From assembly GCF_000724545.1 (NCBI RefSeq), contig NZ_JHBV01000043.1, positions 1-64,000 of the forward strand: a DNA stretch of 64,000 nt, in the 5' to 3' direction. Position 1 is the stretch's first letter, and each line of letters begins with the position of its first letter. A model generated the notes under the pieces. That model was not told where the DNA came from and did no database searches. It was given only the letters and a program-made list of their open reading frames with translations. Both the position numbers and the translations under genes were made by a program. Positions 1-7,949 of the stretch are shown piece by piece. Source of the stretch: Aureispira sp. CCB-QB1 (GTDB lineage Bacteria > Bacteroidota > Bacteroidia > Chitinophagales > Saprospiraceae).

Positions 1-444
1 ACTTCTGATAACCAGTATTATTTAAAATTTAATGTAAATTAATCACTTTTTTGTTTGCATATATACACAGTTCATCACGAATTGGTTTTATGAGAAATAA
101 AAATACTGATTTTCCAATTTATCAAGGCGAAAAAAACGAGAATACCCGTAGGTCTTTGAGTCTTTTTTCAACGCAGAGAAATTGGAAAATGCTAGTTTTT
201 AGCCATACAAATTAATTCGTGATAATGTCTAATGTTTATACGGCAATTAAGACAGGACAGGAAATGAGTACAATTTTGAGTTCTTTTATAGGTCTATTGG
301 TAATCAAGAGTTGATCACTTTTCTTAAGGAAAAAATTTAAAATTTAAATACATGTATAGGTATAAATCTTAAAATTCTTTAAACCCAATTCTTGCATTTT
401 TGTTTTAAAATCAAACACATCAAAATGAGTATTAAAACAAAGAT
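1..444. other. non-coding region upstream of phrB, mostly a nested inverted repeat
   Basis: No convincing gene is seen here. Positions 74-223 hold a nested inverted repeat described separately. The remaining AT-rich DNA up to the phrB start should contain its promoter, but I could not pick out a clear Bacteroidota -33/-7 pair. Confidence 0.5.
74..223. repeat. nested inverted repeat, ATTCGTGATAATG family, copy 1
   Basis: Outer arms ATCACGAATT (74-83) and AATTCGTGAT (214-223) are perfect 10-bp reverse complements. Inner arms at 109-120 and 179-190 (ATTTTCCAATTT and its complement) are a perfect 12-bp pair. The right flank, ATTCGTGATAATGT followed by a TAAT-containing stretch, recurs at 38155-38169, so this is a dispersed element and not a single hairpin. 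It has no ORF of note. It could be a non-autonomous mobile element or a structured intergenic repeat. Confidence 0.6.
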
Positions 445-1725
445 ATGAAGGTAAGTATATTTTGGTTTCGGAGAGATTTAAGATTAGAAGATAATTTGGG
501 ATTGTTGGCAGCTTTAGAGGATGAGTATCCTGTATTGCCTTTGTTTATTTTTGATAATAATATACTGAAGGAGTTGCCAAGGGACGATGCTCGACTGACA
601 TTTATTTATGATTCCTTAAAAGATATGGATGATAGACTCAAAGAGCAGGGGGCCTCTTTGTTGTGTCGAAAGGGAAAGCCAGTGGATGTTTGGAAAGACT
701 TATTGCAAGAGTTTGATATTACCGTGGCTTATACCAATAAAGATTACGAGCCTTATGCTAGAATTAGAGATAAAGAAGTGTCCGATTTGTTGGAAAAGGA
801 GGGAATAGCGTTGCACCGAATTAAGGATCAAGTTATTTTTGAAGAGAAGGATATTTTAAAAGATGACGGAGATCCTTATGTTGTTTATACTCCTTATAAG
901 AATAAGTGGTTGGAGCATTTTGATCGAGCGTCTATTCAACCCAAAGCAATTCAAGATTACAAGCAATTTTATCAAACAAGTTTTGATTTTCCTAATCTGG
1001 CGGACATTGATTTTAGACGTTCTTCAATTGAAGTCAAGCCTTATGATTTGTCAGAGTTGCAGCATTATAAAGAACTTAGAGACTTTCCTAGTGAAGATGC
1101 AACCAGTTATTTAAGCCCTCACCTACGTTTTGGGACGGTAAGTGTTCGTCAAATAATTGCAACATTAAAACCAAGCGATGAAACTTTTTTGAGCGAATTG
1201 ATTTGGCGAGAATTTTTTATGCAAATTTTATATCATTTTCCGAAAGTAGTCAAGCATAATTTTAGAGCAAAGTACGATGATATTGCTTGGCGGAATAATG
1301 AAAAAGAGTTTCAGTTATGGTGCGAAGGAAAAACAGGCTATCCAATGGTTGATGCAGGAATGCGCCAACTGAACAAAACAGGCTATATGCACAATCGAGT
1401 TCGGATGATTGTTGCTGGCTTCTTATGCAAACATTTGTTGATCGATTGGCGTTGGGGAGAGGCTTATTTTGCCAAAAAGTTGTTGGATTATGATTTGTCT
1501 GCCAATAATGGAAACTGGCAGTGGGCAGCGGGAACAGGATGTGATGCAGCCCCTTATTTTAGAATTTTTAATCCAATTACTCAATTTACTAAATTTGATA
1601 AAAAGGAAGCGTACGTTAAAAAATGGGTTCCAGAATACAACACAGAGACATATCCTGAACCAATGGTAGAGCACAAAATGGCTCGAGAGCGTGCCTTAGA
1701 AACTTACAAGCAAGGAATAAAATAG
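445..1725 (+). CDS. phrB: deoxyribodipyrimidine photolyase (cryptochrome/photolyase family)
   Basis: A light-dependent flavoenzyme that splits UV-induced pyrimidine dimers in DNA. The 426-residue protein opens with the family hallmark WFRRDLRLEDN (residues 7-17) of the N-terminal alpha/beta antenna domain. Its C-terminal half carries the FAD-binding signatures, including the GYPMVDAGMRQL, MHNRVRM, ANNGNWQW and RIFNP stretches typical of class I CPD photolyases. Length is slightly under the ~470 residues of the E. coli enzyme. It appears monocistronic, with a large hairpin repeat beyond its stop. CPD specificity, as against a cryptochrome role, is inferred from the family and not provable here. 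Confidence 0.93.
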   Translation: MKVSIFWFRRDLRLEDNLGLLAALEDEYPVLPLFIFDNNILKELPRDDARLTFIYDSLKDMDDRLKEQGASLLCRKGKPVDVWKDLLQEFDITVAYTNKDYEPYARIRDKEVSDLLEKEGIALHRIKDQVIFEEKDILKDDGDPYVVYTPYKNKWLEHFDRASIQPKAIQDYKQFYQTSFDFPNLADIDFRRSSIEVKPYDLSELQHYKELRDFPSEDATSYLSPHLRFGTVSVRQIIATLKPSDETFLSELIWREFFMQILYHFPKVVKHNFRAKYDDIAWRNNEKEFQLWCEGKTGYPMVDAGMRQLNKTGYMHNRVRMIVAGFLCKHLLIDWRWGEAYFAKKLLDYDLSANNGNWQWAAGTGCDAAPYFRIFNPITQFTKFDKKEAYVKKWVPEYNTETYPEPMVEHKMARERALETYKQGIK

Positions 1726-1793
1726 GAATTGTAACCGTGTTTTTAATACTACTATAATTGCTAATCGTATAATTTATGATAGTAGTTCTTTTA

Positions 1794-1850
1794 GTTAGCT
1801 GCGCTGTCACTGCGTGGTTTCAACGACCACGTAGTAGCAGCGCAGCTAAC
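1794..1850. repeat. large hairpin made of the GTAGCAGCG...AGCTAAC repeat
   Basis: Arms 1794-1818 and 1826-1850 form a 25-bp stem with about three mismatches around a 7-nt loop. The right arm ends in AGCAGCGCAGCTAAC, a sequence dispersed through the window (3213-3233, 43976-43994, and with an internal cassette at 15707 and 63894). It lies between phrB and the next small gene. It may help end phrB transcription but has no T-tract, so I treat it as a repeat element. Confidence 0.65.
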
Positions 1851-1889
1851 TATTGTTATGATGCATTTAACTGTTAAAAAAAGATATTT

Positions 1890-2057
1890 ATGTTTGGTTG
1901 GTTTAAGAAAAAAACAAAAAAGGAAATCCTAGAAGCAAAATACAAAAAGTTGATGGAAGAATCTTTTCGACTTTCGCATATAGATAGGGCAGCAAGTACT
2001 CAAAAAAATGCGGAGGCTGAAAAAGTATTGGAAGAAATAGAACAACTAAAAGATTAA
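1890..2057 (+). CDS. small Lacal_2735/DUF6435-like protein
   Basis: A 55-residue ORF starting MFGWFKKKTKKEIL and ending EEIEQLKD. The N-terminal MFGWFKKK, the following LEAKYKKLMEESFRLS and the S-x-ID-R segment match my memory of a small Bacteroidota family annotated Lacal_2735 or DUF6435, function unknown. The protein is highly charged, probably two helices, with no signal peptide. ATG at 1890 is the only sensible start. It sits alone between phrB and the araC-type regulator. The family name is from memory and should be confirmed by a profile search. Confidence 0.75.
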   Translation: MFGWFKKKTKKEILEAKYKKLMEESFRLSHIDRAASTQKNAEAEKVLEEIEQLKD

Positions 2058-2329
2058 ATTAGAGAGCATTACTGGATGGCAATGGATTTAAGGTCAAATA
2101 GAGACTTAAATCCATTTTTTATTCTATTTGCAAGAATTTCTCAACAAGGGTATCTCTAGGTGATGTATTGTTTTTTTGACGTAAATATTCGATTTTTGGT
2201 GTTTTAGTGCTATTTTTTAGATGAAAACAACCTTAAATTGTTATTTGAATAATAGAGTAGTTTGCTGAAACTACATAGCAGCAGCACAACGAGCTACGAA
2301 TTCTAATAGACTATTGGACAAAACGAGAA

Positions 2330-3208
2330 ATGATATTAATACCACAGCGATTATTCAAATCAGAGGGAGTGCAAATTATTTTGAAGGATGGAAATGTTTG
2401 CATTTTAAGTAAAGCGTTAAACCGTCCTGTGCTCCGTCGAGAAGGCTATATTTCTAATCACGTCATTTCGATGGTTTTGTCAGGGGAGCAGCATATTAGA
2501 AATTATGATGGGCAGTTATTAGTTGCCAAAGCAGGAGAGATGCTCTTTATTCCTAGAGGAATGTATGTCATATCCGATTTGTTACCTCAAAAAGAAATGT
2601 TCAAAAGTTTACTTTTTTATTTTGATGATTTACTCATTCAAGATTTTTTGTCTGTAGCTAAAAGTACAAAAACTACTAAAGAAAATATCCCCAACTATTT
2701 AAAGTTTAAGATAGAAACTACATTACAATCATTTGCAGATTCCCTTATTACCATCTACAGCAATCCACATTTAAAAGATAAGCATTTTCTACATTTAAAA
2801 ATACTAGAAATGTTGCATTTGTTAGATGCCTTAGGAGCAGAGCAAGAACTTGCTAGTTTCTTATTTCGTTTAACACTTCCAAAGAAACGCCACATCAAAA
2901 GCTTTATGGAAGCTAACTTTAGTAAGCCTCTAAAAGTTGCGGATTACGCTTATCTAACGGGGAGAAGTTTAAGTACATTTAGAAGAGATTTTAAAGCTTC
3001 TTTTGGTTGTACACCTCAAAAATGGATTAAAAACAAGCGACTAGACAAGGCTCTATCTATATTAAATGAAAGAGAGGTTAGTGTAACGGAGTTGGGGGCG
3101 GCAACGGGATATGAGAATATATCTTATTTTATCAAAGAGTTTAAAGGAAGGTTTGGTTTATCTCCTAAGCAATATAGTCTTTCTAAGAATAAAAACTTCT
3201 TGCTATAA
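2330..3208 (+). CDS. AraC family transcriptional regulator
   Basis: A DNA-binding regulator of 292 residues. The N-terminal ~130 residues look like a cupin-type sensor domain (the GEMLFIPRGMY segment lies near residue 68). The C-terminal ~100 residues form the double helix-turn-helix of AraC/XylS proteins: the first in SLSTFRRDFKASFG, the second in VTELGAATGYENISYFIKEFKGRFGLSPKQY, which matches the classic PxxYR-type end motif. It lies 205 bp upstream of a co-directional beta-hydroxyacid dehydrogenase gene, a possible but unproven target. Ligand unknown. Confidence 0.9.
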   Translation: MILIPQRLFKSEGVQIILKDGNVCILSKALNRPVLRREGYISNHVISMVLSGEQHIRNYDGQLLVAKAGEMLFIPRGMYVISDLLPQKEMFKSLLFYFDDLLIQDFLSVAKSTKTTKENIPNYLKFKIETTLQSFADSLITIYSNPHLKDKHFLHLKILEMLHLLDALGAEQELASFLFRLTLPKKRHIKSFMEANFSKPLKVADYAYLTGRSLSTFRRDFKASFGCTPQKWIKNKRLDKALSILNEREVSVTELGAATGYENISYFIKEFKGRFGLSPKQYSLSKNKNFLL

Positions 3209-3212
3209 ATTA

Positions 3213-3233
3213 GTAGCAGCGCAGCTAACTATT
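3213..3233 (+). repeat. short form of the GTAGCAGCG...AGCTAACTATT repeat
   Basis: GTAGCAGCGCAGCTAACTATT directly follows the araC-type gene and is nearly identical to the right arm of the hairpin at 1834-1854. It lacks the internal cassette seen at 15707 and 63894. Confidence 0.65.
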
Positions 3234-3413
3234 GATAAATCATTTTGATGCAAATCTGTTATTTCTGCTTTTTATCGGATATTTTAATTGATAAAAGGCA
3301 AGTATCTTGGTCTTGTTCTTTAAAATAAGAGTCTACAATTGATTGTTTTGAAATGCTTTTTAGCGAATTGATAAACAGTTTTTTGTAGGCAGTTCACTGT
3401 AAAAATAACAAGT

Positions 3414-4277
3414 ATGAAAGTTACGTTTATTGGATTAGGAATTATGGGGAGTCGGATGGCAGCTAATTTAATAAAGCATCAAGTTGAGTTAACGGTCTGG
3501 AATAGGTCTGCGGCAAGCATGAATGCACTAGAAAAAAAAGGGGCTATTGTTGCTGCCTCGGCTCAGGAAGCCGTTAAAGATGCTGACTTGGTGTTTAGTA
3601 TGTTGTCAACACCAGAAGTTGTGGAAGCATTATTCTTGGGACAAGAAGGGTTGTTGTCAATGATGAAAAAAAATGCTTTATGGGTAGATTGTTCAACAGT
3701 CAATCCATCTTTTAGTGACCTCGCCAGTAAAGCGGCTAGCCGTTCGGGGCAAGTTTTTGTAGATGCGCCTGTAGCGGGAACGAAGCCGCAAGCTGAAAAT
3801 GCCGAATTAGTTTTTTTTATTGGAGCAGAAAAAGTTGTATTGGCACGTATTCGACCCTATTTAGATATGATGGGAAAGAAAGTCTTGCATTTGAGCAAAA
3901 CGACCAAAGGAGCAGCATTTAAAATGTTAGTGAATATATTGCTTGCTCAATCTATGTTAATTTTTTCAGAAGCAGTTTTATTAGGGGAGAAATTAGGTTT
4001 GTCTAAGGAATTTTTATTGGATACACTTCCAAATTTAGTAGTTACGGCACCTTTTACAAAATTCAAAGCAGAAATGATTCGAACATCAGATTACGAGGTG
4101 CAGTTTCCATTAGAGTGGATGCATAAAGATTTGCATTTGGCGGCAATAACAGCCTATGAACAAGAACAGCCACTGTATTTAGCAAATTTAGCAAAGGAAC
4201 TTTTTGCAGAAGCTAAAATGGCAGGTATGGGGCGTTTAGATTTTGCGTCTATTCACCAGTATTTGGCGCGTAGATAG
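3414..4277 (+). CDS. NAD(P)-dependent beta-hydroxyacid dehydrogenase family oxidoreductase
   Basis: A 287-residue member of the 3-hydroxyisobutyrate dehydrogenase/GLYR superfamily, which reversibly oxidises beta-hydroxyacids or reduces small aldehydes with NAD(P)H. The Rossmann start GLGIMGSRMAANL (residues 7-19) is textbook, followed by the DAPVAGT substrate-binding segment near 118. Lys170 in the KGAAFKMLVN stretch is in the position of the family's catalytic lysine. Full family length and cytoplasmic. The substrate cannot be read from sequence; succinic semialdehyde, glyoxylate or hydroxyisobutyrate are all possible. Confidence 0.88.
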   Translation: MKVTFIGLGIMGSRMAANLIKHQVELTVWNRSAASMNALEKKGAIVAASAQEAVKDADLVFSMLSTPEVVEALFLGQEGLLSMMKKNALWVDCSTVNPSFSDLASKAASRSGQVFVDAPVAGTKPQAENAELVFFIGAEKVVLARIRPYLDMMGKKVLHLSKTTKGAAFKMLVNILLAQSMLIFSEAVLLGEKLGLSKEFLLDTLPNLVVTAPFTKFKAEMIRTSDYEVQFPLEWMHKDLHLAAITAYEQEQPLYLANLAKELFAEAKMAGMGRLDFASIHQYLARR

Positions 4278-4301
4278 CATGCAAATGTATTAAAAAAATA
4301 A

Positions 4302-4319
4302 TCGCTGCTACTGCGTGGT
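4302..4319 (-). repeat. fragment of the GTAGCAGCG repeat, reverse orientation
   Basis: On the minus strand this reads AACCACGCAGTAGCAGCG, the same phrase as 15697-15714. It sits just past the dehydrogenase stop and next to the nested inverted repeat at 4357-4496. Confidence 0.5.
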
Positions 4320-4356
4320 TTATAGAATTTTTTTTGATGATTATTTATAATAATAA

Positions 4357-4496
4357 TACTCCGTTGATTTTTTAGTTTTCTTACGAAAAACGTAAAAAAG
4401 CATCTTGCATTAGTTTGATTATCAATCTTTTAGTATAAAAGCCAACAAAGATACATCTTGCTGATAATCAAACTAATACGATTTTTCAACGGAGTA
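4357..4496. repeat. nested inverted repeat (CTCCGTTGA / TAGTTTGATTATC family), copy A
   Basis: Outer arms TACTCCGTTGA (4357-4367) and TCAACGGAGTA (4486-4496) are perfect complements. Inner arms at 4409-4424 and 4462-4477 are a perfect 16-bp pair (ATTAGTTTGATTATCA). CATCTTGC occurs as a direct repeat beside each inner arm. Related copies lie at 30712-30887 and 61373-61484, a fragment at 33357-33389 and an outer end at 44018-44028. The element has no ORF. Confidence 0.75.
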
Positions 4497-4500
4497 ATGT

Positions 4501-4539
4501 AATAAGTAATCGTTCATAAAAAAGTATAGTTAAAAAAAT
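4501..4539. repeat. terminal fragment of the ~165-bp TIR element
   Basis: AATAAGTAATCGTTCATAAA followed by AAAGTATAGTTAAAA matches the ends of the elements at 38428-38590 and 54949-55113. The first part resembles the reverse complement of their right end, while GTATAGTTAAAA matches the inner side of their left end. It directly abuts the right end of nested repeat copy A. Confidence 0.6.
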
Positions 4540-4565
4540 AGCTGCCTGATTTATGTCAGGCAGCT
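4532..4565 (-). terminator. intrinsic terminator of the lipoprotein gene
   Basis: A perfect 10-bp stem AGCTGCCTGA / TCAGGCAGCT (4540-4549, 4556-4565) with a 6-nt loop. On the minus strand it is followed by ATTTTTTT, the expected U-tract, 32 bp past the stop of the lipoprotein gene. Confidence 0.85.
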
Positions 4566-4597
4566 CCCATATTCTAAGGTTTACTATTAATGTATTT

Positions 4598-5041
4598 TTA
4601 AGAAGGATCTTTTTCGTCTTTTTCTTTTGTTACATTGTCAACTTCCACCATCAAAACTTCATCTACTAGTGATATTTCTTTTCCTACTTTGATAGGAGCG
4701 GTTAGTGGCGCTTGAGGAACTAAGACAATTCCTTTGTTTTCCTCATCAATTTCAAAAGGTTTTTGTATTTCTAAGTTATAATTTTCAATCAATTTTTTGA
4801 ATGCACTGTTCTCATCTGTAGTCATTTTGGTAAGATCACCGTTGTAGATCACCGTAAAACTTACCATAGTTTCTTCTTTTTCTTCTACAAACGCACGAGT
4901 GCTATGGCCTATTTTTTCATTTGACATGGTATCCAAGATACTCGTTCCGAAAGTTTCATTGTTTTTATGATCGTTGCAAGAAACTATAAATAAAAAAAGT
5001 AAAAAAGAAAATAAAAAGTTAGTGAGTAGGGAATTTTTCAT
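4598..5041 (-). CDS. hypothetical lipoprotein
   Basis: A 147-residue protein with a lipoprotein signal peptide: basic start, a long hydrophobic run and the lipobox IVSC with the cysteine at about residue 22, then CNDHKNN. The mature part is acidic and charged, with no motif I recognise; the C-terminus is KEKDEKDPS. It is probably exported and lipid-anchored. Monocistronic, ended by a strong terminator. Function unknown. Confidence 0.75.
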   Translation of the reverse strand: MKNSLLTNFLFSFLLFLFIVSCNDHKNNETFGTSILDTMSNEKIGHSTRAFVEEKEETMVSFTVIYNGDLTKMTTDENSAFKKLIENYNLEIQKPFEIDEENKGIVLVPQAPLTAPIKVGKEISLVDEVLMVEVDNVTKEKDEKDPS

Positions 5042-5663
5042 ATTTGCTAGGTTGTATCGTATTGGTTACTCAACTAGTGAGGTAACTTATCATTCATAGT
5101 AAGGTGAATATCGTGCCAGTTTCTAAGTAATTGGCATTCAGTTTTTAATATACGCAATAAAAACTTATTTGTTTCCTATTTGGAAAACAATCCGAATGAA
5201 ATAAAGTTTGGTTATATTTGAGTTTTGCGGCATTAAATATTGGTTACTGTTAAGTTAGTAAAATAAATAGATTTTTAAGTGGTTTTATTGGAATTTTTGT
5301 AGAAAAAAAGATTTAAAATATGAAAAAAAATATTTCAATTTAGGAATTGTACCTTAGTGTTTTTTATATTATGTATATATTTTATGTTTTTAATTTATAT
5401 TAATTAGAGGCTGTTCTGTAAGTTGTTGATGGGATTGCTATCTGGTTGATTGACAGATATAAGAGGGGGGTAAATAGGAAACGTGGCTTTTCTTTTAAAG
5501 AAAAGCCACGCTTCCTATTCTAATTTAAAGAACAAAAGTCCTAAAGAAACCTTAAGAGATAAGCTCTGCTTGTTTTACTAAATCTGCTCTTGTGGAGCCT
5601 CTCTCTCTTTTAATATTGAGAATCTATGATTTTTTCCATGCTGTAGGTCTTGTCAAACAGTTT
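5042..5663. other. AT-rich intergenic region with one long hairpin
   Basis: No gene is supported. The only structure is the long hairpin at 5474-5519. The stretch between two minus-strand genes should contain the promoter of the lipoprotein gene. A TATATTTG word at 5213-5220 fits the Bacteroidota -7 consensus on the plus strand, but no plus-strand gene follows closely. Confidence 0.4.
5474..5519. repeat. long near-perfect hairpin downstream of folE
   Basis: A 23-bp stem with one mismatch (5474-5496 and 5497/5498-5519; core CGTGGCTTTTC / GAAAAGCCACG) and almost no loop. It is 145 bp past the folE stop. Neither strand has a clear T-tract, so it is not a textbook terminator. Confidence 0.7.
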
Positions 5664-6362
5664 TTAATAATCTTGTTGGCTGTGGATAGCTGCTAAAAAC
5701 TCTTTTCGAGTAGCTTCTTCATTAAATTTGCCACTATAAGCTGTTGTGACAGTGCTGCTAGAAATATCTTTAATACCTCGTGAAGAGACACACATATGTT
5801 TGGCATCGACATAAACTGCTACATCTTCTGTCCCTAAAGCCGTTTTTAGATCTTCTAGGATTTGCATACTCAAGCGCTCTTGAACCTGAGGACGTTTGGC
5901 ATAATGCTGTACTATTCTGTTGATTTTTGAAAGACCAATGACATTTCCATTAGCAATATAAGCTACATGGGCTTTGCCATAGATCGGCAAAAAATGATGT
6001 TCACAAGTAGATTGTAAAAGAATATTTTTTTCGACCAACATCCCTTTGTATTGATACTTATTATCAAAGAGAGCTATCTTCGGTTTGTTGGCAGGATTGA
6101 GACCACTAAAAATTTCCTTTACATACATTTTTGCAACACGATAAGGTGTCCCTTTTAAACTATCGTCAGTTAAATCTAGTCCAAGTATATCCATGATTTC
6201 ATAGAAGTGTTCTTGGATTTTTTCAATTTTTTCATCATCCGAAAGATCAAAGGCTCCCTCCCGCATAGGAGTATCTAAAGAGGTTAGAATATGTTCATCG
6301 CCCATGTCTTCGTAGATTTCAATCATTTTTTTGTCTGAAATCATTTTGTTACCATTGTTCAT
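5664..6362 (-). CDS. folE: GTP cyclohydrolase I
   Basis: Catalyses GTP to 7,8-dihydroneopterin triphosphate, the first step of folate (and tetrahydropterin or queuosine) synthesis. It is 232 residues, the usual length for the type I enzyme. The zinc-binding motif CEHHF is at Cys120-His123, and the third metal ligand lies in HMCV (Cys191). The substrate pocket stretches GLSKINRIVQ and RPQVQERL, and the late SSRGIKD segment, are all intact. The N-terminal ~45 residues are a variable extension. Monocistronic. Confidence 0.96.
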   Translation of the reverse strand: MNNGNKMISDKKMIEIYEDMGDEHILTSLDTPMREGAFDLSDDEKIEKIQEHFYEIMDILGLDLTDDSLKGTPYRVAKMYVKEIFSGLNPANKPKIALFDNKYQYKGMLVEKNILLQSTCEHHFLPIYGKAHVAYIANGNVIGLSKINRIVQHYAKRPQVQERLSMQILEDLKTALGTEDVAVYVDAKHMCVSSRGIKDISSSTVTTAYSGKFNEEATRKEFLAAIHSQQDY

Positions 6363-7089
6363 TTGAAAATAGTTTAAAAGGCTCTAATTGCCTACGTTCT
6401 GAAAATATAAAGTTTGTATAATAACATAACACCTATTTTTTTGGTGGTAGTCATTTGGGAAAATACCCGAAGTTGTTACTTTGTTTTATTGGCATACTTT
6501 ACTAACGGCGAAACAAAAATTGTGTTCAAAGTTGTGCGCTAGAAAAATAAAAGATGCCTAGAAAATACTACTTATTTATAAAAATGTAGCCAAATTTAAT
6601 ACCATTTAGCAACTTTTAAGGAAGAAGTTAAAATTTTATTAAATTTAAAAAAGTTGTTTTTAAATTTTTCATTGCCGTTCTTAGTGGGTGACGCTTTGGA
6701 AAGAACTGTCAATTGAATGTTCTGCTAAAATAATACATTTGCGAAATATTTCTATGTAAAAAGAAGATTGAACAAGTATCCTTACAAGAAAATTACAAAA
6801 AAATAAACATCAATAGCTTGGATACCTGCTTTAGATTCCTCATTTTGTACAGATCATTTTGCCAAAAATATAGCTTAACAATACTCTAAACCAATGGAAT
6901 ATTATTGTTAATTACAATTACACATTTATTAACAAGTATAGAGATAATAATTTTTGTGATTTATAAATTCCGTTGTTGCAGATGTTGATGTTGTTGTAGA
7001 GCTTATTGTTGGATTACGGGAAGCTACTTTATCAAATTTAATACACTGCTAAAATGATTAGCAGAATACGCTACTATAAACCATTTAGT
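6363..7089. other. AT-rich intergenic region between divergent genes
   Basis: No gene, strong hairpin or known repeat is seen in these ~730 bp between folE and the PorV/PorQ-like gene. It must contain the two divergent promoters. Confidence 0.4.
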
Positions 7090-7938
7090 ATGAAAAAAAT
7101 AATACTAACATTTTTCTTAAACTGTTTTTATCTTGCCGTTTTTGCTCAAAACGGAATTCCACAAAATGCGGGAGCTAGAGGAGCTGCTATGGGGAATGCT
7201 AGTTTAACTTTTACAGACATCAATAGCATTTTTACCAATCAAGCAGGTTTGGGATATTTGGAACATTTGTCATTTACAGCTTATGGTGAACGACGATTTT
7301 TGGTGGCAGATGGGTTGAATTCTTTTTTGTTTGGAGTAGCGTACCCCCATAAATCAATCGGCACAATAGGGTTAAGTGTGCATTATTTTGGATATGGCAA
7401 ATACAACGAGCAAAAAATAGGTCTTTCTTATGCTCGAAAATTGTTCAAGCGTATGTCTATTGGAGCTCAATTTAATTATTTGGGAACTAGGATAGGAGAA
7501 TATGGTACGGCACACTCTTTTACCTTCGAATTAGGAATTTTGGCTAAGGTAAGCAAGCAATTCCATATTGCTGCCCATACATTTAGCCCTGTTCAAGTTC
7601 AATTGCCGAATGGAGATGTCCTACCATCTTTATTCAAATTGGGAGTTGCTTACCTGCCATCTAATCAATTGAGACTAACAGCAGAAATCGAAAAAGATTT
7701 GGATAATCCGTTTAATGGTCGTTTTGGGATCGAGTATCATCCTATTCACATTTTATACATTCGAGCAGGTGTATCTACGACTCCAGTGATGGCTAGTTTT
7801 GGTTTGGGATTAAATATGCGAGGACTTAAAATAGATATCGCTACTAGTTATCATACTATTTTAGGAGTTACTCCTAGTTTATCGGTTAGCTATATTGTAG
7901 GCGAAAAAGCGATTTCAAAAACTCCTGAAGCACACTAA
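7090..7938 (+). CDS. PorV/PorQ family outer-membrane beta-barrel protein
   Basis: A 282-residue exported protein: MKKIILTFFLNCF...VFAQ is a clear signal peptide, so I choose ATG 7090 over the in-frame ATG at 7054. The NAGARGAAMGNASLTF and NQAGLGYL segments after it are the signature of the PorV/PorQ (UPF0164-like, FadL-fold) barrels found with type IX secretion. The rest alternates aromatic and glycine residues as in an outer-membrane barrel. It is 11 bp upstream of a helix-hairpin-helix barrel gene, so the two form an operon. A specific PorQ identity is not proven. Confidence 0.8.
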   Translation: MKKIILTFFLNCFYLAVFAQNGIPQNAGARGAAMGNASLTFTDINSIFTNQAGLGYLEHLSFTAYGERRFLVADGLNSFLFGVAYPHKSIGTIGLSVHYFGYGKYNEQKIGLSYARKLFKRMSIGAQFNYLGTRIGEYGTAHSFTFELGILAKVSKQFHIAAHTFSPVQVQLPNGDVLPSLFKLGVAYLPSNQLRLTAEIEKDLDNPFNGRFGIEYHPIHILYIRAGVSTTPVMASFGLGLNMRGLKIDIATSYHTILGVTPSLSVSYIVGEKAISKTPEAH

Positions 7939-7949
7939 ACGAACCAACT

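Noticed and set aside
225-314. A 29-codon ORF starting inside the repeat at the left edge
   Set aside because: Too short, starts inside a repeat arm and ends at random; no conserved sequence.
5474-5519. Treating the long hairpin as the folE terminator
   Set aside because: It lacks a T-tract on the minus strand and lies 145 bp from the stop; recorded as a repeat-like hairpin instead.
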